Positions 14,677 to 23,517 of a stretch of 64,000 nucleotides of DNA are shown in pieces; position 1 is the stretch's first letter, and the number at the start of each line of letters is the position of its first letter. The DNA is from Salana multivorans (GTDB taxonomy: Bacteria; Actinomycetota; Actinomycetes; Actinomycetales; Beutenbergiaceae): positions 1,488,001 to 1,552,000 of the forward strand of contig NZ_RKHQ01000001.1 of the NCBI RefSeq assembly GCF_003751805.1, given 5' to 3'. The notes beneath the pieces are model-generated. The model was not told the origin of the DNA and ran no database searches. It saw only the letters and a list, made by a program, of their open reading frames with translations. Position numbers and translations under genes: made by a program.

Positions 14677-16539
14677 ATGGCCCGCCCCGACACCCAGACC
14701 TCCGCCACGGCCCAGCACGGCCGCGGCCCGGCGCAGCGCGACCCGGCCGACGTCGCCCAGCTCGCCGCGCACCCCGTCTCCTACCGACGCATCGCCCGGC
14801 TCTTCGCCCCGCACACGGGCCGCCTCGCGGTCGTCGTCGTCCTCATCGTCGCCTCGTCGATCATCGGCCTGGCCACGCCGTTCCTCACCCGCGCCGCCGT
14901 CGACGACGCGATCCCCCACCAGGACGTCCAGCTCCTGCTCCGGCTCGTCGCGGGCCTCATCGGCGTCGCGGCCGCCACGGCCGTGCTCGGCGTCGTGCAG
15001 ACCTGGCTCGCCACCCGCGTCGGCCAGCGCATCATGCACCGCCTGCGCACGGACCTGTTCACGCACCTCCAGCGCCAGGACGTCGGCTTCTTCACCCGGA
15101 CCCGCTCCGGCGAGGTGACCAGCCGCCTGACCAACGACGTCTCGGGCGTCCAGAACGTCGTCACCTCCTCCGCCACCTCGGCGGCCGCGAACCTCACGAC
15201 GGTCGTCGGCTCGCTCGTCGCGATGCTCGCGCTGAGCTGGCGGCTCACCCTCATCTCGCTCCTCGTCCTGCCGCCGGCGATCTACGTCTCGCGCAAGGTC
15301 GCGACCATGCGCCGCGACGTCTCCGCGCGACGCCAGGCGGCGCTCGCCTCGCTGCACGGGCAGGTCGAGGAGTCGCTCTCCGTCGGCGGCGCGACGCTCG
15401 CGAAGACGCTCGGCTCCGGCCCGGCGCTCGCCGAGCGGTTCACGACGACCTCGCACGGCATCCTCGGTCTCGAGGTCGCCGCGCAGCTCGCCGGCCGGTG
15501 GCGCATGGCGACCATGTCGATCGTCTTCGCGGCGATCCCCGCCCTCCTCTACCTCGCCGCGGGCCTGCCGGCGACGTCCGCCGGCATGACGATCGGCACG
15601 CTCGTCGCCTTCACGGCGCTCCAGGGCGCGCTCTTCCGCCCGCTCATGGGGCTGCTCGACGTCGGGGTCCAGCTCACCGCCTCGTCGGCCCTGTTCTCGC
15701 GTCTGTTCGAGTACCTCGACCTCCCGGTCTCGGTGGCCGACCCCGTCGACCCCGTGCCGCTCGACGCCGACGCGGTCCGCGGCGCGGTGACGTTCGACGA
15801 CGTGACCTTCCGCTACCCCGGCGCCGACCGCGACGCGCTCAGTCACGTCACCCTCGACGTGCCCGCCGGCTCGCACCTCGCCCTCGTCGGCGCGACCGGC
15901 TCCGGCAAGACGACGCTGGCGAGCCTGCTGCCCCGCCTCATGGACGTGACGTCCGGCGCGGTGCGGATCGACGGCGTCGACGTGCGGGACGTCTCGCTGA
16001 CCGACCTCGCGGCCGTCGTCGGTGTCGTGTCCCAGGAGCCCTACCTGCTGCACGCGAGCGTCGCGGAGAACCTGCGCGTCGCCCGCCCGGACGCGAGCGA
16101 CGCCGAGCTGGTCGAGGCGGCGATGGCCGCGCGGCTCCACGACGTCGTCGTCGCCCTGCCCGACGGGTACGACACGATCGTCGGCGCTCGCGGCCACCGG
16201 TTCTCCGGCGGCGAGCGGCAGCGCCTCGCGCTCGCCAGGACGCTCCTGCGCAACCCGCGCGTGCTCGTCCTCGACGAGGCGACCGCCGCGCTCGACACGA
16301 CGACCGAGCGCGCCGTCCAGCAGGCGCTCGAGCTGGCCCGGCGGGGCCGCACCACCATCACGATCGCGCACCGGCTCTCGACGATCGTCGAGGCCGACGT
16401 CATCGCGGTCGTCGACGACGGCCGGATCCTCGAGCGCGGCAGCCACGCCGAGCTGCTGGCCGCCGGTGGCGCGTACGCCCGGCTGTGGCGCGACGCCGCG
16501 CAGGGCGCCGGTCACTCCGGGCCGGTCCTCGCGGCCTGA
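14677..16539 (+). CDS. ABC exporter, fused membrane and ATPase half-transporter
   Basis: This 620-residue type IV ABC exporter half-transporter (MsbA/LmrA/BmrA type) is expected to dimerise and export drugs, lipids or peptides. Residues about 35-340 hold six membrane helices. The ATPase has Walker A GATGSGKTT (about residue 411), the Q-loop SQEP, the ABC signature FSGGERQRLALA and Walker B VLVLDEATAALD. The start is the ATG at 14677, eight bases after aggaggt; the in-frame GTG at 14668 overlaps that ribosome site. The preceding PadR regulator suggests substrate-induced expression, the usual arrangement for PadR-linked multidrug pumps. The substrate is unknown. Confidence 0.94.
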   Translation: MARPDTQTSATAQHGRGPAQRDPADVAQLAAHPVSYRRIARLFAPHTGRLAVVVVLIVASSIIGLATPFLTRAAVDDAIPHQDVQLLLRLVAGLIGVAAATAVLGVVQTWLATRVGQRIMHRLRTDLFTHLQRQDVGFFTRTRSGEVTSRLTNDVSGVQNVVTSSATSAAANLTTVVGSLVAMLALSWRLTLISLLVLPPAIYVSRKVATMRRDVSARRQAALASLHGQVEESLSVGGATLAKTLGSGPALAERFTTTSHGILGLEVAAQLAGRWRMATMSIVFAAIPALLYLAAGLPATSAGMTIGTLVAFTALQGALFRPLMGLLDVGVQLTASSALFSRLFEYLDLPVSVADPVDPVPLDADAVRGAVTFDDVTFRYPGADRDALSHVTLDVPAGSHLALVGATGSGKTTLASLLPRLMDVTSGAVRIDGVDVRDVSLTDLAAVVGVVSQEPYLLHASVAENLRVARPDASDAELVEAAMAARLHDVVVALPDGYDTIVGARGHRFSGGERQRLALARTLLRNPRVLVLDEATAALDTTTERAVQQALELARRGRTTITIAHRLSTIVEADVIAVVDDGRILERGSHAELLAAGGAYARLWRDAAQGAGHSGPVLAA

Positions 16540-16902
16540 CGGCGCCGCCCGGCTCCGACCGGTGGGCTCCCCCGTCCATGACCCGCTGCTCCCCCCCGAT
16601 GTCGGAGGAGGCATGTCCCTCACGCCGACGACGCGACCCCGCATGTGATGCAGATCACATGCGGGGTCGCGTCATGTCCGGCCCGCTCGTCCGTCCAGTC
16701 AGGTGAGAGGTCCAGCACGTGAGGGCGTGCGGGACCGAGACACACCGGAGTCCGCCGGTCTGCGCCGCAGGGGGGCGCGGACCGGGACGCCGGACGGTCG
16801 GACCACCGCAGGGGGGTGGACCGGCACACCGTCACGGCGGCGGGATGGGGCACGACCAGCTCGTGCGTCGTCCCGCCGCCGTTGTCGTGCTCCGGCGAGG
16901 GC
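16540..16902. other. 363-base intergenic region between convergent genes
   Basis: This region separates the exporter (+) from the PP2C gene (-), which ends at 16903. Apart from the strong hairpin at 16631-16672, I see no gene. Open frames here have no start signals or domain signatures and show the opposite-strand shadow composition typical of GC-rich DNA. Confidence 0.6.
16631..16672. terminator. 19-base-arm hairpin containing a CRP/GlxR-like palindrome
   Basis: Perfect 19-base arms, acgcgaccccgcatgtgat (16631-16649) and its complement (16654-16672), enclose a four-base loop gcag. The centre reads TGTGA-N6-TCACA (16644-16659), the exact CRP/GlxR consensus half-sites. Its position 92 bases after the exporter stop, between convergent genes, suggests a bidirectional terminator. 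The CRP-like core could be real or a by-product of the hairpin. Confidence 0.65.
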
Positions 16903-18117
16903 TCAGGACTGCGTGAGCCAGACGACGCCGGTGGTGAGAAGGAACGTCAGCACGACGAGCCCCAGCCAGAGCCCGGTGGCGCGCGACGACGTGCCGGGTC
17001 CGGCCTCGGGCACCGCCGCGCTCGCCGCCGCTGCCTCGTCGGCGTCCTCGGTCTCCTCGGCTCCGGTGCCGGGACCGGCCGCCGCCCCGTCCTCGTCGCG
17101 CTCGACGTCGTCGCGCTCGGCCTCGATGTCGCTCTGCTCGACGTCGGCCCCGTCGCTCTCCTCGACGCTCGCGTCCGCGTCGGAGTCGTACGCGTCGAGC
17201 ACCTCGCGCGCCTCGGGGCCCAGGTCGGCCGTCGCCAGTGTCGCGCCCAGCAGACGCAGCGGCGTCGCCGTCGCGTCCACGCCCGCCGCCGGAGTCGGCT
17301 CGCCGGGCTCGCCGACCTCGGCGTCCGGCTCGACGTCGCCCTCGTCGTCCCCCGCTCCGGTCGCCGCGTCCACGACCACGACGGTCACGTTGTCCCGCGT
17401 CGCGTGGTCGAGCGCGAGGGCCACCAGCCGGTCGGCCGCCTCCTGCGGCGATCCCTCGGCGAGCGCACCGAGGATCGCGTCGTCGGTGACGTAGTCGGAC
17501 AGCCCGTCGCTGCACAGGAGCAGCCGGTCGCCGGCCGCGACGGCATCGGTGACCGACACGTCGGGCAGGTCGTCCGAGGTGTCGTCGAGCGAGCGGAGGA
17601 TGACGCTGCGGAACGGGTGCTCGCGCACGGCCTCGGGCGCGAGCCGGCCGGCGTCGACGAGCCGCTGGACGTGCGTGTGGTCGACGGTGAGCTGCTCGAG
17701 ATCGCCGTCGCGCAGGCGGTACAGGCGCGAGTCGCCGACGTGGGCGAGCACGACCCCCTCGGGCGTGAGCGCCAGCGCCACGAGCGTCGTGCCCATGCCG
17801 GTCATCGACGGGTCGACGGCGGACAGCGCCCGCAGCTCGCCCTTGGCCCGCGTCAGGGCGTCGGTCAGGGCCTCCCGCGTGAGGCCGGCCGCGTCGCTCG
17901 CGCCGGCCGGTCCGGCCGGGTCGCCGGGGTCCGGGCCCACCAGCGTCGTGAGCCGGTCGACGACGACGGCGGAGGCCACCTCCCCGGCCGCATGGCCGCC
18001 CATCCCGTCCGCGAGCGCGACGAGGCGCTCGCTCAGGAGCGCGGCGTCCTCGTTGTTCGTGCGCACGGTGCCGAGGTCCGTCGCCCCCGCGGCACGGAAG
18101 CTCAAGGGGATGGTCAT
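16903..18117 (-). CDS. Membrane-anchored PP2C-type serine/threonine phosphatase
   Basis: This 404-residue protein has an N-terminal PP2C/PppC catalytic domain (residues about 1-245). It dephosphorylates Ser/Thr-phosphorylated proteins using two metal ions. Metal-ligand motifs are visible: NNEDAA, ALADGMGGHAAGE, HVGDSRLY, LLCSDGLSDYV and TRDNVTVVVV. A long acidic, probably disordered linker (Asp/Glu/Ala-rich, about 246-372) leads to one C-terminal membrane helix (LWLGLVVLTFLLTTGVVWL). This resembles PstP but has an inverted charge in the linker and no extracellular domain. The ATG at 18117 gives the natural N-terminus (MTIPLSF). It lies 81 bases downstream of the 1066-residue pseudokinase/flippase gene on the same strand, and a shared signalling role is inferred. 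No Ser/Thr kinase gene is in the window. Confidence 0.93.
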   Translation of the reverse strand: MTIPLSFRAAGATDLGTVRTNNEDAALLSERLVALADGMGGHAAGEVASAVVVDRLTTLVGPDPGDPAGPAGASDAAGLTREALTDALTRAKGELRALSAVDPSMTGMGTTLVALALTPEGVVLAHVGDSRLYRLRDGDLEQLTVDHTHVQRLVDAGRLAPEAVREHPFRSVILRSLDDTSDDLPDVSVTDAVAAGDRLLLCSDGLSDYVTDDAILGALAEGSPQEAADRLVALALDHATRDNVTVVVVDAATGAGDDEGDVEPDAEVGEPGEPTPAAGVDATATPLRLLGATLATADLGPEAREVLDAYDSDADASVEESDGADVEQSDIEAERDDVERDEDGAAAGPGTGAEETEDADEAAAASAAVPEAGPGTSSRATGLWLGLVVLTFLLTTGVVWLTQS

Positions 18118-18197
18118 CGTGGCGCCATTCTGTCGCACGCGGGACCCGAACACGAACCGCGGGCCCGTCCGAGCGGCTGGACGGGACCGATGGGGGC

Positions 18198-21100
18198 TCA
18201 GACCAGGTTGCGCTTCTGCAGCCACTGCAGGGCGAGCCACCCGAGCGGGATGCGGACCCAGAACGTGACGAGACGGAAGACGAACGCCGTCGCGAGGGCC
18301 ACGGCGGAGCCGACGCCAGCGGCCGTGAGGCCGGACGTGAGCGCGAGCTCGACGGCACCGATACCACCGGGCGTCGGCACCATCGCGCCGGCCGTGTTCC
18401 CCGCGAGGTAGACGATCGACAGCGAGGTCACCGGCAGCGACTGGTCGAACGCCAGGAGCGTGAACCCGAACGCCGCGATGTACCCGACCGTCATGATGAC
18501 GTTCCCGACGAGCGCGGCGACGAGCCGGCCCGGCTGCGCGATGACCCACACGAGACGCGGCCAGATCTGGCGGACAGTCGGCATGATCTTGGCGAGCACC
18601 CACCGGCGCACCCTCGGGACGAACAGCGCCGCCGTGAGCACGAGCACCACGCCGAGCACGACGAGGAGCACCGCGCCCGACGGGAGGCCGTCGAGCGCAC
18701 CGGTCGAGCCCGTCACGAGCGCGAGCGAGAGCAGCAGGAGCACGGTGGTGATGAACTGCGAGACCTGGACGAGGGCGACGGTCGCGACGGCCATGGGGGT
18801 GTCGAGCCGGTTCTTCTGCAGGAAGCGCAGGTTGAGCGCTGCGGGTCCGACGCCGGCCGGCGCCACGAGTCCCACGATGCTGGCGGCGACCTGCACGAGC
18901 GTCGTCCGCCACAGGCTGAGCCGCTCGGGTGAGAACGCGACGAGCGCCATCGCCGAGCCGACGTAGGTCGCGAGGCCGAGCAGGAACGCCACCGCCATGA
19001 AGTAGGGGTTCGCCCCCCTGGCGAACCCGATCATCTCGCTGATGTTGAACTGGGTGAGGACGATCACCGCGGCGACGGAGGCGACGGTCGCGGTGATGAC
19101 GGTGCGGCCGGAGAACCGGCGCATCTGGACGGGCGCGACCTCGGTGCCGCTCGGCAGGATGCCGAGCAGGACGCCCTGGACCTCCTTGAGCACCTTCTTG
19201 TTGCGCCGCGCCTCCGGCCGGGTGCGCTCGGGGAGCACGACGATCTGGAAGATCGGGGCGATCGCCTGCAGGTCCTCGCGGGTGAGGTTGCGGACGGCGC
19301 TGGCCATCGCGCGCTCCGGCCCCACGCGGAGCGCGAGCAGCGCGAGCAGCGCCACGACGTCGAGCCGGCGGGACAGCCGGGGCGAGGACGTCTCGCCCTG
19401 CGACCAGCCGGTGAGCAGCACCTGGTCGTCCCCGTCCAGCAGGATCGCGTGGTCGTCGAGGTTGCGGTGCGCGATGCCGGCGGCGTGCGCCGTGCGGAGC
19501 TGGCGCCACATGCCGTCGAGGACGTGGTCGGTGAGCCGGCGGGTCTGGACGTCGGCGAGCACCTGGGTGCCCGGCACGTGCTCCGAGACGAGGACGGCCG
19601 AGTCGTCCTCGAGCGTGAGCCCGCGCAGTCGCGGGGTCCGGACGCCGGCGGCCTCGACCGCGTAGGCCATGAGCGCGGCGCGGTCGACGGAGGCGCGCAG
19701 TGACACGGTCGTGCGGTGGGACGGGCCGCGCAGCCGCAGCGTGTTCCAGGTCGCGGCGAGGGTGCCGACGACCTGACGGTCCCCGTCGAGCACGCCGACG
19801 TCCCACACGCGTCCGGCGACGTCCCGGACCGAGTAGATGCGGTTCTCGCCCTCCTCCTCGCCGACGACGGCCGTCGCCGCGCGCAGCGGGGGACGCTGGC
19901 GCTCGCGCGGCTCCGGCGTCTGCGGCACCTGCGCGGTCAGCTCCTCCGGGATCTCCTCGCGGACGGGCGGCAGCTCGGTCGAGAAGTCCCAGGTCTGGGC
20001 GAGCAGGTCGCGCGCGCGGGGTCGCGGCGGCGCGACGGGGGCGGTGCCCGCGTCGTCCTCACCCGGACCGCCGACCGCGTCGTCGCCGGCGGGAGCTGCG
20101 TCGGCGGGGGCTGCGCGACGGGCCGCGTCGCCGTTGCCCTTCGCGTCCGGCTCCTCCGTCACGTAGCCGATCGGGGCGTCGGTGACGACGGTCTCGGGCT
20201 CGACTCCCTCGAGCGGGCGACCGTCGACGATGCGCAGGATGCGCTCGGGGTCGATGCCGCAGCGGCGCATCGCGACCACGAGACCCTCCCCGTACGCGCG
20301 GTCGCCGAGGACGCCCATCGCGTACCGGACGCCGAGCCCGACGGCGCGGCCGGCGAGCACGGAGGCGAGCGCGCCGGGCAGCGACATGCCGGAGCGGAGC
20401 ACCTGGAGCACGAGCGTGAGCCAGAGGAGGTTCCAGGTCCAGGTGACGAAGCGACGCCGGTCGCTCGTGCCCATGACGGTGAGGTAGGCCGCGAGCGCGC
20501 CGATGACCGGGATGAACGCCGTGCTGCTCTTTCCCTGGACGCCGTTGACCAGGGCCTCGGGGCCGACGGTGGCGAGGAGCCAGTTGCCGCCGACGACGAT
20601 GGCGGCGGCGAGACCGCCAGCGATGACGCCCTCGCCGACCTGGCGCGGGCGCCGTCCGATGAACGCCACCACCGCGATGACGAGCGGGAGCACGAGGGTG
20701 ACGACGCCCTCGAGGATGTTGAGCGGGGCGAGCAGGAACGCCTTCACCGCCGGGGGGAGCGCGTCCGAGACGTCCTGGGTGACGCCCTCGGTCGTCGCGT
20801 GCGCGAACACGGCGAGGAGCAGGACCAGCACGACGCCGAGGAGGGCGAGGGCCGCCGCGACCAGGTCGCCGGGCCGGCGCAGCCGGTAGACGGGGAGGTC
20901 GACGACGGTCACGCGGCGCTCCGGCGACGGTTCGAGCGGTGCGGGGCGCGGGAGGCGCCGGACGATCTCGGCCGTCTCGCGCTCGATCACCGCGGTCCCG
21001 GTGGACGGCGAGGGCACGAGCTGCGCGGGGAGGGCCGGGGCTGCGGTGGTCGTCGGCTGCTGCTCGGTCGGCTCGTCGTCGTCGGTCGGCTCTACGGCGC

Positions 21101-21398
21101 CTTGCTCGTCGTCCTCGGCGACCGGCTCGTCGTCGGGGTCGACCCCGTCCTCGTCGTTTTCGGGCGCGGCGGGGGCGTCCCGCTCGGTCGAGGGCCGCGG
21201 CCGGGGGCCGGCGGCCTCCTCCAGGGGTTCGTGAGCCGATCCGGCGGGACGGGTGGCGTCGTCCGCGTCGTCGTCCCCGGTCCGATCGGCGACCGCGCGG
21301 GCGAGCTGGGCGAGGTCGAGCCGCTCGGTCGGCTGATACCCGGGGACGGACGACGTCGCGTCGCCGCTCTCCGGGTGCTCGTCCGAGGGCTGGGTCAC
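18198..21398 (-). CDS. LPG-synthase/flippase-type membrane protein with pseudokinase domain
   Basis: This 1066-residue multidomain protein has four parts. Residues 1-170 are acidic and disordered. Residues 175-360 hold about six membrane helices. Residues about 515-700 resemble a protein-kinase/APH C-lobe. Residues about 755-1066 form the UPF0104/LPG-synthase transmembrane domain, with its signature MVPTPGGIGAVELALTSGL and C-terminal RLVTFWVRIPLGW. In the kinase-like part the catalytic loop reads HRNLDDHAIL (residues 644-653) in place of HRDLKPENIL, and the DFG position reads TGW, so the catalytic Asp, Lys, Asn and metal-binding Asp all look replaced. UPF0104 proteins move or modify lipids (MprF type). 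The GTG at 21398 is preferred because TACACT lies six bases upstream; the frame is open to 21503, overlapping the next gene. Confidence 0.82.
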   Translation of the reverse strand: MTQPSDEHPESGDATSSVPGYQPTERLDLAQLARAVADRTGDDDADDATRPAGSAHEPLEEAAGPRPRPSTERDAPAAPENDEDGVDPDDEPVAEDDEQGAVEPTDDDEPTEQQPTTTAAPALPAQLVPSPSTGTAVIERETAEIVRRLPRPAPLEPSPERRVTVVDLPVYRLRRPGDLVAAALALLGVVLVLLLAVFAHATTEGVTQDVSDALPPAVKAFLLAPLNILEGVVTLVLPLVIAVVAFIGRRPRQVGEGVIAGGLAAAIVVGGNWLLATVGPEALVNGVQGKSSTAFIPVIGALAAYLTVMGTSDRRRFVTWTWNLLWLTLVLQVLRSGMSLPGALASVLAGRAVGLGVRYAMGVLGDRAYGEGLVVAMRRCGIDPERILRIVDGRPLEGVEPETVVTDAPIGYVTEEPDAKGNGDAARRAAPADAAPAGDDAVGGPGEDDAGTAPVAPPRPRARDLLAQTWDFSTELPPVREEIPEELTAQVPQTPEPRERQRPPLRAATAVVGEEEGENRIYSVRDVAGRVWDVGVLDGDRQVVGTLAATWNTLRLRGPSHRTTVSLRASVDRAALMAYAVEAAGVRTPRLRGLTLEDDSAVLVSEHVPGTQVLADVQTRRLTDHVLDGMWRQLRTAHAAGIAHRNLDDHAILLDGDDQVLLTGWSQGETSSPRLSRRLDVVALLALLALRVGPERAMASAVRNLTREDLQAIAPIFQIVVLPERTRPEARRNKKVLKEVQGVLLGILPSGTEVAPVQMRRFSGRTVITATVASVAAVIVLTQFNISEMIGFARGANPYFMAVAFLLGLATYVGSAMALVAFSPERLSLWRTTLVQVAASIVGLVAPAGVGPAALNLRFLQKNRLDTPMAVATVALVQVSQFITTVLLLLSLALVTGSTGALDGLPSGAVLLVVLGVVLVLTAALFVPRVRRWVLAKIMPTVRQIWPRLVWVIAQPGRLVAALVGNVIMTVGYIAAFGFTLLAFDQSLPVTSLSIVYLAGNTAGAMVPTPGGIGAVELALTSGLTAAGVGSAVALATAFVFRLVTFWVRIPLGWLALQWLQKRNLV

Positions 21399-21404
21399 GC
21401 TGGA

Positions 21405-21410
21405 AGTGTA
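21405..21410 (-). promoter_or_regulatory. -10 element of leaderless promoter
   Basis: TACACT on the minus strand is followed by six bases (tccagc) and the GTG at 21398. No Shine-Dalgarno is present, so transcription would start at or next to the GTG. No clear -35 is seen. Confidence 0.55.
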
Positions 21411-21489
21411 GGTGCGACCCCCTCGCCGGGGCGTGGTTCCGCGGGTGGATGTCGGGTGAGGCGGGTCTCCTCCGCCCGGGGGAGACGAC

Positions 21490-22293
21490 TCAGGCGAGAC
21501 CAAGGGCCGCGAGCCAGGCGGCGGGCACGAGGGCGTAGCCGACGAACGCGACGACGTCGATCAGCGTGTGCGCGACGACGAGCGGCATGGTGCGGCGTCC
21601 CCAGCTCGGGACGAGGAAGTACCAGGCGAACAGGACGCCCATGAACACGTTGCCGATGGCCATCCCCGGTCCCTGGTACAGGTGGTAGCTGCCGCGCAGG
21701 AGGGCGCTCGCGGCGATCGTCGCGACGAGGCCCCAGCGCAGGTCGCCCAGGCGGGTGGTGAGGTAGCCGACGACGACGCTCTCCTCGAGGAAGCCGTTCG
21801 CCAGGGCCGCCAGGACGAGCACGGGGACGGTCCACCACACCGCCGTCAGGTTGGTCGGCTGCACCTGCACGGTGACGCCGAGCGCGCGGCCGAGCAGGTA
21901 GACGCCGAGCCCGGGGATGCCGACGCAGGCCGCGAGCGCGACCCCGTGCAGGAGGTCGGTGCGGACCCGGGTGAGGTCGAGGCCGATGCGCCGGAAGGCG
22001 GCGCGGACCGTCGGCGCGAGGAGGTAGATCGCGAGCAGCGCCGGCAGGGCGATGAACGCGATCCGGCGGAGCTGGTACAGGAGGTCGAGCCAGGGGCGGG
22101 CGTTGATCGTCGTGTTGATCGAGGCCGTCTGGTCGGCCAGCGGGACGTCGATCGTGTACCGGTCGACGAGGTTGAGGATCGCGTACGTCGCGCTGGCGAG
22201 GACGGTGACGCCGAGCACGAGCCAGATCTCGTAGGTCCAGCGGCGCCGCTGGGCGCGGCTGGGGAGGGGTGCGGCGTCGGCGGCGTCGGCCAT
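21490..22293 (-). CDS. CPBP-family intramembrane glutamic protease
   Basis: This 267-residue CAAX-protease-like (CPBP/Abi) membrane protein has about seven helices. Motif 1 is NGFLEESVVVGYL (paired Glu with aromatic/Arg context), motif 2 is the LLRGSYHLYQG helix with a catalytic-type His, and motif 3 is HTLIDVVAF. In characterised members these residues form a glutamate-activated intramembrane protease; other members are linked to bacteriocin immunity. The ATG at 22293 has TAGAAC six bases upstream on the minus strand. It lies directly upstream of the flippase-pseudokinase gene and could be co-transcribed, but the -10 at 21405 argues for a separate promoter too. The substrate is unknown. Confidence 0.88.
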   Translation of the reverse strand: MADAADAAPLPSRAQRRRWTYEIWLVLGVTVLASATYAILNLVDRYTIDVPLADQTASINTTINARPWLDLLYQLRRIAFIALPALLAIYLLAPTVRAAFRRIGLDLTRVRTDLLHGVALAACVGIPGLGVYLLGRALGVTVQVQPTNLTAVWWTVPVLVLAALANGFLEESVVVGYLTTRLGDLRWGLVATIAASALLRGSYHLYQGPGMAIGNVFMGVLFAWYFLVPSWGRRTMPLVVAHTLIDVVAFVGYALVPAAWLAALGLA

Positions 22294-22417
22294 GACCAGG
22301 TTCTACCAGGGATTCCTGGGCGAGAGGTGGGTCCGACCGCGCGAGCTCGCGGGACGCTCGGCGGGCACCGCGCCGGCGGAGCTCCCCCGGGGGGACACCG
22401 GGGGTTGACTGCCAAGA

Positions 22418-22434
22418 ACTTTGTAGTGCAAAGT
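22418..22434 (+). promoter_or_regulatory. Palindromic operator over leaderless promoter
   Basis: Perfect six-base arms, actttg and caaagt, surround five bases. The right arm ends seven bases before the ATG at 22442 and occupies the -10 position (CAAAGT); TTGACT at 22405-22410 is an 18-base-spaced -35. The operon it precedes encodes a small winged-helix protein (23224), the likely repressor. Confidence 0.65.
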
Positions 22435-22441
22435 ACTCGGC

Positions 22442-23224
22442 ATGAGCACGAACGACTTCGACGACACCCGCGGCGGCGACGCAGCCAACGTCCCCGACCC
22501 CGCTGTCGCTGGCGCCGCTGCCGCGGCCGACCGCGACGCGGCGGCTGGCCCGGACGCCGTGGCCGAGCCCGGCGTCGACCCGGCCTTCGACCCGGCGCTC
22601 GCCCAGGCGATCCTCGACGCGCAGCCGGACGTCACGCGCCGCCTCACCATCGACGGAGCGGTCCTCTTCACCGCCTGGGGTCTCGCGTGGCTCGTCGGCT
22701 ACCTGCTCCTGTGGTTCACCGGCCGCGAGAGCGCCGACGACACCGCGCCCGGGTGGGCGCTCGCGACGTTCTTCGGCCTGCTGGTCTCGGCCGGCGTCGT
22801 GACGGCCGTGCACATCGCCCGGCGCAGCCGCGGCGTCCGGGGCGTCTCGGCCGACTCGGGCCTGCTCTACGGCCTCTCGTGGACGTTCTCCTTCATCGCC
22901 GTCTCCTTCATCATCGGCGGGCTCGCCCAGCACGGCCTGTCCGGTCCGCAGATCGCGGTCCTCTCCAACGGCGTCTCCTGCCTCGTGGTCGGCGCCCTCT
23001 ACATGGCCGGCGCGGCGATGACCCGCCAGCGGACGTGGTTCGTGCTCGGCGCCTGGATCGCGGCCGTCGGGGGCTTCACGACGGCGCTGCCGATCGCCCA
23101 GCTCTACCTCGTCATGGCGCTGGCGGGCGGGGGCGGCATGCTCGCCGCGGCCGCGCTCTCGTCCGTGCGAGGTCGATCGACCTCGCGCGGTGGCGGCCCT
23201 CGCGCCGACGGGGGGCGGGCGTGA
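22442..23224 (+). CDS. Multi-pass membrane protein of wHTH/ABC operon
   Basis: This 260-residue protein of unknown function has a 65-residue Ala/Asp-rich N-terminal tail, then about six membrane segments (LFTAWGLAWLVGYLLLWF, GWALATFFGLLVSAGVVTAV, SWTFSFIAVSFIIGGL, and so on) and a basic C-terminus. The ATG at 22442 is immediately downstream of the operator/promoter, with no Shine-Dalgarno, so it is predicted leaderless. Its TGA overlaps the ATG of the winged-helix regulator by one base. The conserved order membrane protein, small wHTH, ABC ATPase and ABC permease suggests a sensor or accessory role in the export system. I do not recognise a named domain. Confidence 0.85.
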   Translation: MSTNDFDDTRGGDAANVPDPAVAGAAAAADRDAAAGPDAVAEPGVDPAFDPALAQAILDAQPDVTRRLTIDGAVLFTAWGLAWLVGYLLLWFTGRESADDTAPGWALATFFGLLVSAGVVTAVHIARRSRGVRGVSADSGLLYGLSWTFSFIAVSFIIGGLAQHGLSGPQIAVLSNGVSCLVVGALYMAGAAMTRQRTWFVLGAWIAAVGGFTTALPIAQLYLVMALAGGGGMLAAAALSSVRGRSTSRGGGPRADGGRA

Positions 23225-23517
23225 TGGACCTCGATCCCGTCATCCACGCCCCGGCCCGGCTGCGGATCATGGTGGCGCTCGCGGCCCTGCCCGCCGGCGA
23301 CCAGGTCTCGTTCCCGCGGCTGCAGGAGGAGCTCGGGATGACCGCCGGCAACCTCTCCACGCACGCCCGCAAGCTCGAGGACGCCGCGTACATCGCGCAG
23401 GAGAAGACCTACCTCAAGCGCACCCCGGTCACCTATCTCGCCCTCACCGACACCGGCCGCGCCGCGCTCACCGCGTACCGCGCGACCCTCACCCAGCTCC
23501 TCGGAGGTGCCTCATGA
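23224..23517 (+). CDS. Small winged-helix transcriptional regulator
   Basis: This 97-residue winged-helix DNA-binding protein is of the ArsR/MarR-like HTH_34 type: IHAPARLRIMVALAALP is helix 1, LQEELGMTAGNLSTHARKLEDA is the recognition region, and KRTPVTYLALTDTGRAAL is the wing and last strand. Such single-domain regulators usually sit before an ABC transporter and repress it. The palindrome at 22418-22434 is the best candidate site. Start: the ATG at 23224 overlaps the preceding stop (TGATG). Its own stop overlaps the ATPase start (ATGA), so the operon is translationally coupled. Confidence 0.93.
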   Translation: MDLDPVIHAPARLRIMVALAALPAGDQVSFPRLQEELGMTAGNLSTHARKLEDAAYIAQEKTYLKRTPVTYLALTDTGRAALTAYRATLTQLLGGAS

